This document shows, one piece after another, positions 1 through 9,000 of a stretch of DNA of 21,713 nucleotides. Below the pieces are notes generated by a model that was not told the DNA's origin, did no database searches, and was given only the letters and a program-made list of their open reading frames with translations. Source of the stretch: Stephanodiscus triporus (lineage: Eukaryota > Bacillariophyta > Thalassiosirophyceae > Thalassiosirales > Thalassiosiraceae); NCBI GenBank assembly GCA_036939755.1, contig JALLAZ010000135.1:1-21713 (forward strand), given 5' to 3'. Within the stretch, counting starts at the first letter, position 1; every line of letters starts with the position of its first letter. The position numbers were made by a program, and so were the translations under genes.

Positions 1-1
1 C

Positions 2-423
2 CAAAAGGATTTCCAGAGAACAAAAATCCAAACAACAAATCCCAAACCATGAAACTTTATACTTATGTGGTAGCCCATCCAGTAGATTGATTAGAGGCCT
101 GAGGCTGATGACGCCCACCACAAAGAAGATAATCCAGTGGATTGGGGACTCGAGGGCCATGTCGTCGGCCAACTTGACGAGGACGGATCCGACGACATGT
201 ACCCTTCCGTTGATGGGCATCTCTCTCTTCTGTTGCCATTGTTCCCTTTTCATGAAACGTAAAGGGTTGGGGGGAGGGAGATGAAGACAACAAAGTCATT
301 GCGAAGGACAATGGCGATGACTTCAATGAGCCAAGGGTCGTCGCTCGTGCCAATGTTGCTGTGAGAGTTGTTGTCAGCATAGAAGTCCCCCCCATCATTG
401 GTTGAGGGTGGGAGGGAGTGGCC
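2..423 (-). pseudogene. Disrupted membrane-protein gene, partial at left edge
   Basis: Two adjoining minus-strand reading frames both look like protein. The upstream one (423 down to 253) includes DDPWLIEVIAIVLRNDFVVF, a hydrophobic helix-like stretch, and ends at a TGA at 252-250. The downstream one (295 down to 2) is open to the window edge and includes RVHVVGSVLVKLADDMALES followed by IHWIIFFVVGVISL, a likely transmembrane helix. They differ by one frame and overlap at a G6 run (269-274 on the plus strand). One extra base there would join them into a continuous multi-helix membrane protein. The upstream frame continues to 750 but is interrupted by TGA codons at 426-424 and 528-526. I do not recognise the family. 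It could be a decaying gene, a homopolymer-length sequencing error, or a gene with introns I cannot place. A 29-nt GT-AG segment could also restore the frame but is too short for a normal intron. Confidence 0.42.
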
Positions 424-525
424 TCATCCGAGGGATCGGGCACCCGAGGTCGGTTGCGATGACAAGGGCGGCGACAAGGCCGTTTCAGTCGGCATTCCGT
501 CTGTTGTGGCGGGACGGTAGCTGAC

Positions 526-750
526 TCAAAAGCCAACAGCATGGTGGGAGACGACAGTGGACATTCCCCCCCCAGGAAGGGCACAACCGCACCCGCATAG
601 GGATGTGGCGGAGGGGGGACGAGTTTGGAATCTCGTAGCGTCGCTTTTGTCGGGTGACCATGCTTCAGTGTAAACCGAAGTTTTTGTGTTGCCTATTTCA
701 TTGCCAGCTAGTGCTGTAAAATAGGATTGCCAATCGATTGTGTGGGGCAT
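526..750 (-). other. Possible 5' part of the disrupted left-edge gene
   Basis: A 74-codon open stretch begins with an ATG at 750-748 (MPHTIDWQSYFTALAGNEIG) and lies in the same frame as the hydrophobic segment at 423-253. It ends at a TGA just after a C8 run (plus-strand positions near 565-573). It may be the start of the membrane-protein gene to its left, but the sequence in between (427-525) is Pro/Ser/Thr-rich and unconvincing in any frame. No domain is recognised. Low confidence; it may be non-coding. Confidence 0.2.
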
Positions 751-1014
751 TGTCGTTGTCTAAACGGTTCTTCTATTTTTCTTAGACGAGGGATGTGCAG
801 GTCGGACCGATTTGATCGGATCGGCCTTCGAAAAGCAGTGTCTTCTCCGCGGGCTGAAGGGTTTTCATTCGAAACCCGTCAGGATTCTCCCACTTAGACT
901 CCAAAAAAGAATGGACGACGATTGAACATTTTCATTCACAAAATTATTTTCAACTTTGTATCATCTACCGCACTTTTTACTACATGTAATAAGTCTACAT
1001 CAGTCTTTTTTTAA
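751..1014. other. Intergenic region without a recognised gene
   Basis: No convincing reading frame. It contains small inverted repeats (CCGAT/ATCGG near 810-830 and GGGTTT/AAACCC near 859-877) and an AT-rich end at 920-1010, which would be the 3' flank of the minus-strand gene ending at 1015. Nothing further can be supported. Confidence 0.4.
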
Positions 1015-2595
1015 TTACAATTCCGTTTCTTCTGTGAGGGGGTTGATGATGTAGAACGTTTTTGGACCAGCCACCCCCGCGCCCGCTCCGTTCAATATCC
1101 ACACGTCGTACCCGTACCCGTTCTTGGGTATGTCGATGTTGGACGCGGCGAACTCGATCGTCCCCTTCTTGAGCTGCTCAACAGTTTTGTTGCATTGCCC
1201 ATCGGATGGGCAGAAAGGCACGGACAGCAGGGGGGGCAATTTGCCATCCTGGGGGTTCGCCATCCTCATGTATACGCCCATGCTGAAAAGGCTGATGTCG
1301 TTCGGGTCGGTTATCAACTCGATGGCGTCGGGCTCGGGAGGCAAGATGGGCGCGGGCGGCGGCCCGCCGTTCACAGTTGTGGTGACGTTGGCGGTGGTCA
1401 CCTTGTCTTTGCCGTGGCCATTTTGCATCCTCCTTCGTCCGCCAAGGACGGCGAGGTCGCTCCCGATGTCGTAGGACACGACGACGGTGTCCTTCGCGTC
1501 GTAGTACTCCTGGGTGGTGTTGAGCACGTAATCCGCGAGCTTCGGGGTGGTGGCTATGATCATCTTGCCATCCACGCCGGAGCCGAATCCCACGGTGGCC
1601 GGGTCCTCTTCGAAGTTGTCGTACTTGTGCTTGTCGTCCCTCCCGGAACCCTTGCCATCCTCTTTCTCCATCTTGGCCAGCTTGATCTGCTTCCTGGCGT
1701 CGTCGAACTTGGCCATCCCAACGTTCGGCACGCGCTCCGTCTCGGCCACGATGGCGTCGTTCATGGCCTTGGTCGCGACCATGTAGAACGTGGCGGGGCC
1801 GATGATGGCGGCGCCGTCCTCGTCCAGGAGGAAGAGGTCGTACCCCGTGCCGAACTTCTCTGGATCGAGGACGGTCGGTCTCGTGGTCGTAGCGGGGATG
1901 ACGGCGCTCCCCGCGTAGTTCAGGACGGCTGGGGCGGAGTCGACGGGGGGCATATTCGCGAAGGCCTCATAGCCCACGCCCGTGAGGAGGGCGTCCGTCG
2001 CGTTCGGCGCCGCGGGAGTCTCGGTGGTCATCGTCGTGCTCTGGAGCTCCCTGCCCCGACGGAGGGCGCGGGCGGCGGGAGCAGGAGGGGCGGCCGCGCC
2101 GAGGTTCGAAATTATTGTCGGCTTGACGGTTGTGATGGCCCTAAGCGCTCCCCCTTGAGGGTCCGCCATGCGCATGAAGATGCCGATGCGCCAGTCTTCC
2201 ATTTTGCTCACGTCAAGATTCATCAGGACGTCCTTGGCTATGGGGAGGTCGCTCGTTAGCTCGAACGAAACTTGGATGGGGGAGCCGTAGGTGTACTCGA
2301 GGCGATCTAGGTAGATGTTGTGATTGTTGTAGTCGAGCATGGGAGAGGCGCGTTCCTTGCTCTTCTTCTGGCCGCTGCTGTCCTTCTTTTTGGCGCCGTC
2401 AACGCCAACGGCGGGATTATTGGCATTGTTCTTCTTCTCCTTCATCTGGAGCATGCGCATCATCACGTCAGGATCGCGCGGCGGGCGGATGACATGAGTC
2501 GCGCCGCCGAGGACGGACGACGACGATGACGACGCCGATGATGAGGCGTAGCAGGCCATGAGGGAGATCGTCGCGGTCGTGGTGGAGAGTCTCAT
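1015..2595 (-). CDS. Secreted protein with duplicated domain, function unknown
   Basis: This is a 526-residue intronless frame. The open frame extends to 2892, but I chose the internal ATG at 2595 because it is followed by a signal-peptide-like start (MRLSTTTATISLMACYASSS). The 99 upstream codons are low-complexity and overlap promoter repeats. The protein holds two diverged copies of one domain. Copy 1 (about 95-273) has IGIFMRMADPQGG and YDLFLLDEDGAAIIGPATFY. Copy 2 (about 357-518) has MGVYMRMANPQDG and YDVWILNGAGAGVAGPKTFY. Each copy carries a basic patch in a Pro/Ala-rich insertion: RALRRGRELQ near 176-185 and GGRRRMQ near 385-391. The first contains an R-x-L motif like the processing sites reported in diatom silaffins; that link is inference. 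A charged Lys/Glu-rich linker (about 296-330) separates the copies. It is divergent from the secreted-protein gene at 3082, so the two may share regulation. No enzymatic motif is seen. A cell-surface or cell-wall role is plausible but unproven. Confidence 0.72.
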   Translation of the reverse strand: MRLSTTTATISLMACYASSSASSSSSSVLGGATHVIRPPRDPDVMMRMLQMKEKKNNANNPAVGVDGAKKKDSSGQKKSKERASPMLDYNNHNIYLDRLEYTYGSPIQVSFELTSDLPIAKDVLMNLDVSKMEDWRIGIFMRMADPQGGALRAITTVKPTIISNLGAAAPPAPAARALRRGRELQSTTMTTETPAAPNATDALLTGVGYEAFANMPPVDSAPAVLNYAGSAVIPATTTRPTVLDPEKFGTGYDLFLLDEDGAAIIGPATFYMVATKAMNDAIVAETERVPNVGMAKFDDARKQIKLAKMEKEDGKGSGRDDKHKYDNFEEDPATVGFGSGVDGKMIIATTPKLADYVLNTTQEYYDAKDTVVVSYDIGSDLAVLGGRRRMQNGHGKDKVTTANVTTTVNGGPPPAPILPPEPDAIELITDPNDISLFSMGVYMRMANPQDGKLPPLLSVPFCPSDGQCNKTVEQLKKGTIEFAASNIDIPKNGYGYDVWILNGAGAGVAGPKTFYIINPLTEETEL

Positions 2596-2843
2596 CGTGT
2601 TTTTATGTGCGGTGGTATTCGATTTCGATATTCGATAGAGTATCGTACCTGTCAAAGTGGATTCTTTGGATTCTATCTCTCTTTGAGATTCGTCTCGTTG
2701 GCTTTCACGGCCTCTGGATCGGCCCCCTTCACCGATGATTGACTTCGTTCGGGCGGGGCGGGTGCTGCCTTCACGCGATTTATTTTTGCTGCAGATGTCG
2801 GACGTGTTACGATTGATGAAAAATTGTGAGGCTGGAGTACTTA

Positions 2844-2951
2844 GAGACACGTGGGCCGGTGTCTCATTGACGAATAAAATGACCTGAGGCACGTAGAGAG
2901 ATACATGGGCAGGTGTCCCTGTGACGAATAAAATGACTCTCTGAACAATGA
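2844..2951. repeat. 54-bp imperfect tandem duplication
   Basis: Copy 1 starts GAGACACGTGGGCCGGTGTC at 2844, and copy 2 starts GAGATACATGGGCAGGTGTC at 2898. Both copies contain TGACGAATAAAATGAC (2868-2883 and 2922-2937), at an exact offset of 54. The E-box CACGTG of copy 1 is lost in copy 2, while the TGACG half-site is kept in both. Confidence 0.85.
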
Positions 2952-3024
2952 TTTATTGTCTCATGTCCGCTATCTATGCATCGTGACACAACAGATCGGA
3001 TCTCCTCCTCGAAAACACACCCAA

Positions 3025-3030
3025 TATATA
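3025..3030 (+). promoter_or_regulatory. TATA-like element
   Basis: TATATA within CCAATATATAGAACTC, 52 bp upstream of the start codon at 3082. The distance would leave a short 5' UTR. This is a positional inference only. Confidence 0.35.
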
Positions 3031-3081
3031 GAACTCTCATATTTTTTCCACCACACAACTAATAACAACTTCCGTCACACG

Positions 3082-5739
3082 ATGAAAATATCCCTCTCCG
3101 CGGTAGCCCTCCTCGCCACCACCCTCCCGGGCGCCGCCCTAGAAGAATGCCTCACGGGCGGCTTTCGCCTCGAAATCAATGGCGAGTGCAACCCCGGTAC
3201 AGTCCTCGCGGCCTACAAAGAGCAGGTTTACTATGCAACTGGCGGCATTCCCAAGACGTGCACAACCTCCGCCGAGGACGACCTCCTCTTGAAGCTTGGC
3301 GGGAAGACTATCCAGTCTTTATGCGATGAGCTCTACCTCACCCAGGATAAGGTCCCATTCACCAAGGCCGCCGGGCGCGGTGATGACTTCCACTTCGAGG
3401 AGATGTTCTTCAACGGTCGCACCGACTGGCAGGAGGACGTCGAGACTCTAGTGGACAACGCGGCCACGAACATACTCAAGGAAGATGCCGAGCAGGTCCG
3501 GGTTTTCTTCGAGGGCACGGCGCAAGGGCGGCGCGTCGAGTGGCCCGGGGCGTTAAAGAACTTTCAGAGTTCCATCGCGGACAAGGATGGCTTGGCCACG
3601 TGCACCACCAACGCGGCCATGTGCTGCTGGCCCAAGGATCGGCAGGCGAAAGACAACAACGGCAACTGCGCCACCCCCTACGACGAGAACTGCGTCAACA
3701 AGGACCCCGCCGACAACACCGACCTCTGCTTCGTGGACCTCAACCGCACCGACACCGATGGGTTCGAGAGCAATAAAGGATATCTCGGCTTCCCCCTGGA
3801 CAACGGCGACGGAGAGGGTTCCATCCACTGCCATGGTCTGGCTTGGTCGAACGACGTGAACGATCGCACCGCGAGGTACAAGGGCAACAACCTCTTCTAC
3901 GTGAGCATGTACGATCACATGTACCAACGCGGCTATGTCAAGAACATCCCAGGTGCTCCAATGTGTGGCTGGTAAGCATGTCAATATCTTAGTCGCTTAT
4001 TCATTTTTCAGTCAGCAATCTCATTAGTTATCATCTTCTTTTTTCCATGCAACCCACCGTGCTGCAGCGTTGAGCAGATGCCCACCGTCACCCGCTCTGA
4101 CTGCACCCAGGTTGATCTCGTCGAATCCTTCATGATCGAGTACGTTTCGACCTCGAGGAGTTTCACGTCTAAGCTAACGTCCGTCGACGTCAACTTTAAC
4201 GCCTGCCAGGGCATCAATGGCCAGAACAACGACCTCTGGGCCTACATGGCTCGTTTGTATTACCAGGGTGACATCTCCCCCAAGCAATTTGGTGTGGCTG
4301 GCCGCATCATCACCAACGTGGGCTGCGAGGGGGCGACGAGATCTCAGCATAATAAGATGAATCTCCAGATGGGGTACACACCAAACCCCAATGAGTGGAC
4401 CCGCGTCGCTGGACGCGAATCGATGAAGAAACGCGATCCCTTCGGGCATCGGGCATTCCTTAAGAGTCTCAGGCCCAGTGCTTATGGCCCTGTCCATTAT
4501 GGTATCATTTACCGTGTCTGTGCTACGTGCACCTCCACCCACCAGAAGATCTTCTATCGCCGCAATACTCCGGTGCCCGATACCTTCGACCTCCTCTACA
4601 ACATTCTCTATGAGTCTAATGACGGTGGCGGAATGAATAGGTGGGGCCTTGACTTCTCTCTACACTCAACGTACGAGGATGCTGTCAATGGCACCAAACC
4701 CTGGTCGTGTCCTGGCGGCATTTTCAACTATGCTGCGACCTTCTACGGAGAGTGCTCTCCCACCGGCGTGAGGGTGACGGACCAGTTCAGCAGGTTCCAT
4801 GAGAACTGGGGGCAAAAACAGGATGTCGGTTATTTTGTCAACAAGCCCGAGAATGACGGACTTCAGGAGATCACTACCAAGGCCATCAAGGGCTATTATT
4901 CCTGGAGTAACGACTATGGTTACTATGGCGGGAAAGCTACAGGCATCGCGCTTAAGAACCAACTAGATGATTCCATCTACATGACCGGCGGTGGATTGGA
5001 CATCTGGAACACTCAAGATGATTTCAACTACCTCTCTCAGGAGTTTTCAGGAGATTACACCGCCATCGTTCACGCATCCAACATGTCGAGCCCGGGCAAC
5101 GATAATTGGTCCAAGGCGGGCATCATGGTCCGCAAGAGCATGGCCCCGGGTTCGGTATACTACGGCATATTCCTGACGCTGGCAAAGGGCGTCTGCGCCC
5201 AGGTGCGACAGGTCGAAAACGGCACAACTTCAAATGGCGCGTGCGTCCAAGTGGGCATCAAGGCCTCCTGGCTCATGGTTCGGAAGCGTGGGAACACATT
5301 CCAATCCTATGCTGGATCTCAGGCAAGTCCCGGCGATGCCATCACGTGGACTTTGGTTACGCTGTGGGGCGATTCGTCGATTCCCACGATGGGGAACGAT
5401 TATAGCGTCGGTCTCGCCGTTTCCTCGCACCACTGGGAACCGCGGATCGTCACGGAGGTCGTCTTCTCTAGTTATCAGGTCACACCCACCACCGATTCCC
5501 CAACGGCCAGCCCAACGACGTCCAAGCCCACCACGTCCAAGCCCACCACGTCCACGCCCACCGCGAAGCCGACGGCCAGCCCGACGACGAGGCGTCCGAC
5601 CGCCAGCCCAACGACGAGGGCTCCGACAACAAAGGGCCCAACTGCCAGCCCGACGACGAGGGCTCCAACTACGAGGGCTCCGACGGCTAGCCCAACGACG
5701 CGCAGCCCAACGCAGGGTCCGTCCGCGAAGCCCATTTGA
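3082..5739 (+). CDS. Secreted modular protein, DUF1349-like domain, PT-rich tail
   Basis: Join 3082-3971 and 4068-5739, giving 853 residues. The ATG at 3082 was chosen because it opens a clear signal peptide (MKISLSAVALLATTLPGAA) before the mature sequence, although the frame is open further upstream. Residues about 20-590 form a Cys-rich extracellular region (for example MCCWPKDRQAKDNNGNC and CTQVDLVES) that I cannot assign to a named family. Residues about 597-767 (IYMTGGGLDIWNTQDDF, DNWSKAGIMVRKSMAPGS) resemble the bacterial DUF1349/concanavalin-like lectin fold, in which a GGxDIW start and a KAGxMxR motif are typical. Residues 769-853 are a Pro/Thr/Ser tail with repeated SPTTRAPT-like units, expected to be O-glycosylated and frequent in diatom wall-associated proteins. 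The splice joins MCG to CVEQMPTV through a Cys codon split 2+1. Likely a secreted or wall-attached glycan-binding protein; that function is inference. Confidence 0.82.
3972..4067 (+). other. Intron, 96 nt
   Basis: Donor GGTAAGC and acceptor GCTGCAG lie after a pyrimidine-rich stretch. Phase 2: the split codon reads TG|C (Cys). Without splicing, the first frame stops at 3975, and the second frame has no good start. Alternative AGs at 4074 and 4077 either break the frame or drop residues. Confidence 0.85.
5479..5736 (+). repeat. Degenerate minisatellite coding the PT-rich tail
   Basis: Units built from CCAGCCCGACGACGAGG, GGCTCCGAC and GTCCAAGCCCACCAC recur through the last 86 codons of the preceding secreted gene. 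Repetition exists at both DNA and protein level, so tail length is likely to vary between strains. Confidence 0.7.
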
Positions 5740-6091
5740 ATTCTCGATGGGGATCTTGTTCCCCACCGGGTCCTTCTTGGTTTTTTTTTTGCGGTCACAA
5801 TGCGGCGAGGCACCCTGATCGTGAACGAGTGGACAAACGCATGGTAGACTTTTCTTAAGTAATTTTTGTCATTAATTTAGCAAAACAAAAATAAATCCCT
5901 TCACAATGTAGTAGGGGACTATCACCGTTCCCCTCCCCTCCCCCCTCCCCCCTCCCCCCCACTTACATGCGCAATACTCAACTCCTTTTGTATGACATGA
6001 AACTCAAATCACAGCCCGCCAAACAGACCAGACGACATGGATACTGTGCATATTCATAAACATATATTTCTAGGTAGATATTGGATAAATT
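5740..6091. other. Convergent 3' intergenic region
   Basis: This separates the stop of the secreted gene (plus) from the stop of the SKI3-like gene (minus). It contains an AT-rich stretch (5850-5900) and the C-rich tract at 5930-5960. No convincing gene; a plus-strand frame at 6037-6453 is mostly the antisense of the SKI3-like gene. Confidence 0.5.
5930..5960 (-). repeat. C/G-tract with G-quadruplex potential
   Basis: On the plus strand this reads C4-T-C4-T-C6-T-C6-T-C7. The minus strand therefore has five G-runs of four or more separated by single A residues, a textbook G-quadruplex pattern. It lies about 130 bp past the stop codon of the SKI3-like gene, on that gene's sense strand. Confidence 0.85.
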
Positions 6092-9000
6092 CTAGACAGA
6101 CTGCAACCATATGGATTGACCTAGTTCAGCCGCTGCAAGTGAATTCAAAGGATCAAGCATTAATGCTTCTTGCAGCGATGCAGAGATTCTATCTGCAATA
6201 CAATGATGGCCCCCCATCTCTTGTATGTCCTTTTCATCTAGACAAGATAGTAATGTCATGGACTGAGATAATAGCGCGGCTGGCGGGAGAGATGAAAGCG
6301 CACTTATATCCGAGTATTCATTTGACAACCCCTGGAGGTCTTGCCCCCTGGGGGTCAGCAATGCAGCATACACCACTCTTTCGTGTAACAGCTCATATGC
6401 CCTCTTGGCAGCGGTTTTCGCCGGAGTCAGCATGCCGACGCGACTGCTTTTAGCAATCCCTTGCTGAGCCAGTAGACGTGCGAAGATTAACCATGCCTCA
6501 CCACTGTCTGGATTTAGGAGCACGCTAATCTGCGCTTCACCTATCATATTGCTCGAATTCACTTCGATGATATTATTTAGGCATTGACTTGACGAGGCTG
6601 CCAATTCAAAGCCAAGCGCACTCCTGATCGTTTCATAGGGAAACTCTTCTTTTTCTTCCGGTCGTAATGATAAGTCCACGGAAAGATCTATCTCACACTC
6701 CACCAATTTAGGATCCTCGTGTAGCAAGCTTGCTCCTTCATGTTCCGCTCTTATCATGGCATCATTCAGAGTCTTCTTGGCCTCAGTTATTAATTCTGCA
6801 CTCTTGACTATATCTTTATTCTTGAGGAGAGTCAATCCCTCCTCGATTTGAGTAAGACCACTCACATAACACGCGCCTATGTTGCCCTCACCAGTCATAT
6901 TTTGATGAATTATTATCGACATTTTACTCTCAAATTTGGTGGCCTCGTCTGCCAGATCGGTATAAACCAAATTATATGACTTGTTAATTGCTCTTCTACA
7001 AGTCAGAGATAGGCCAAGAAGTGCAGCAGGATGCTGACTTATTTGCAGTGCCGCCCTATATGCGTCTGCAGCTTTTGTGAAACATGCCTCTCTCTTAACA
7101 TCTTGACCTGTCCATTCTCTTGATGCTTTTTCAAATAAGACGCCCCTACAAATCCACATCAATGGAGTGTCATCAACTTGTGCTAGGTGGTCTAATATCT
7201 CTGAGCACTTCTCTGCATCATGGCATGCATACAGCAAACCGATATTTGACCACGAGTCTGCTAAAGATGAATCAATCTGTAGAGCACGACAGAAGGCATG
7301 CTGGGACATTACAGGATCTACAGCTATGAGAGCACAGCCTAAGCCACACCACGCCGAAGCCTCATGCGGACTAATATCGACCGCATATAGGTATGCATTG
7401 ACGGACCTTGCGATGAGGCCGTTAATTTGGCTTGACTTCCTATTTGCATTCGAAGAATTTTTGCTGCCTTTATCACCACTACCTTCATCAAGGGCCAGTA
7501 GAAGCACACTAGCTTGGGAGAGAAGATTCGTTCCGAGATCAATGGCAGCTGCTGCGACCAAGCTCTTCTTGTCTTGATCGTGTTCATCCACATTTTTAGC
7601 CAGCTCGAAGGCACGAGTGAATGCATGTTCGCCTTTCATCAAAAAAGATAATTGATTTTTTTCTGGATGTTGCTCATTCGAATAATGTGCATCAAATACA
7701 TATGATGGAAGTGAATTTCCAGAAGAGTACAAGTCTCCCAAAAGCTTTACTTCGCAATAATGACCCTTGGCAGATTTCTCCTCAATTGGAAGATTTGCCA
7801 TTCTGCCAATTCCCTTTTCAAGGTGCGCAAGTGAGGATCCAAATTTACCCTCCTGAATACAGCTCCTGGCAAGGAATAAGCAAGATTCTCCTTCAATATA
7901 AGCCGCTATGCGTCGAAAATGCAAAGAAGTTTCCACGGATAGCAACTTGGCACATTTATCTGCTGCTTCTTCATACAGGCCTAGTTCGAAATCGATTTGA
8001 GCCCATGCGCAGAGAGCATCAGGCGAAAGTTCCCCACCCGAAATGAGGAATGCCTCTTCATATGAACGCACAGCGGCAGAGTATTTTCCGAGTTGACGAT
8101 AGCACGCCGCGAGTTCGACCCAAGTTTCACTTGCTTCGGAATTTGCATTACCCGCCGGCGACATTGGATTTGTGAAGAAAACTCCCAGCATATCATTTTC
8201 TGGTGCTTGGATGTCACGGCAACGGAGAGCTTGCTGAAAGCAGATCGCGGCAGCGGGGAAGTCCCCGTCTACCTTCGATTTTAGTTGGCCCATCGCACGC
8301 CATGCCCATCCATTTGCCGGGGAGTTGCGCTTCGCGGCATTTTCACAAAGACTTTGGGCTCCATCAAGGCCCATAATCCGTAAAAGGCCTCTACCAGCGA
8401 CGGGGTGAGGCGGGTTGATTGCCAATGCTTTTCGGTAGCATCCTTTGGCACGACTCATGTCTTTCTGGTATTCGTAACACACCCCTAACAATGAAAATGG
8501 ACCAGGTCTTGTCGGATCCAACTTGGCAGCTTTCAGGAGCAGCGTCGTTGCCTTTTTGGCCTGGCTCTTATCAGTCGCTTCGCCAACCGCGGCACGTAGA
8601 TAGAACGCAGCCAAAGCGAACGAGGCTTCAGAATTCCCAGGAAAGTCTAAAAGACACTCAATCGTAATTAGTCTCAATCTGGTTTATGATCATTGACAGC
8701 AAAAATACTTACCCCTCACTGCCTCTAACAAAAATGAACCAGCGTCTTTGGGGCGGGAAGAACGGATGCACGCGTCGGCGATCAACTGTCGAGAAATGCA
8801 GATATGGTACGCACGGGACAACATAAGAACAGAGTTTTGACTTTGCTCATCGCAATGTCTGCCGTCCAATGACACGAGAATATTGAGGGCATCGCGTGCC
8901 AATTCATCTGTCACCACGGCATCAGGGGGGACATTCCTCCAAATTGATAATCTTGCTAATCCAAGGAGACAGTGAACCTGCAAAATTCTCTTTGTGATGA

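Larger units (their letters stand above)
2596..3081. promoter_or_regulatory. Shared divergent promoter region of two secreted-protein genes
   Basis: This 486-bp stretch separates two divergent genes that both start with secretion signals. It holds a 54-bp tandem duplication (2844-2951), a CACGTG E-box at 2848-2853 in the first copy only, and a TATATA stretch at 3025-3030, about 50 bp before the plus-strand start. Short frames in this region overlap the duplication and look like chance. Regulation by these sites is inferred from position. Confidence 0.45.

Noticed and set aside
230..258. 29-nt GT-AG segment as an intron restoring the left-edge gene
   Set aside because: It restores frame at phase 0 but is far shorter than the 66-nt minimum seen elsewhere in the window.
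859..877. GGGTTT/AAACCC hairpin as a tRNA or terminator
   Set aside because: No cloverleaf or T-loop context and only a 6-bp stem; treated as chance.
1195..2259. 354-codon plus-strand frame opposite the duplicated-domain secreted gene
   Set aside because: It is His/Gly/Val/Arg-rich, lacks any domain, and is the antisense shadow of a frame with clear repeats and a signal peptide.
2596..2892. N-terminal extension of the duplicated-domain gene to 2892
   Set aside because: The added 99 residues are Ser/Arg/Glu low complexity and run into the 54-bp promoter repeat; the internal ATG gives a signal-peptide-like start.
2956..3081. 42-codon extension of the plus-strand secreted gene
   Set aside because: It would bury the evident signal peptide at 3082 and covers the TATA-like element.
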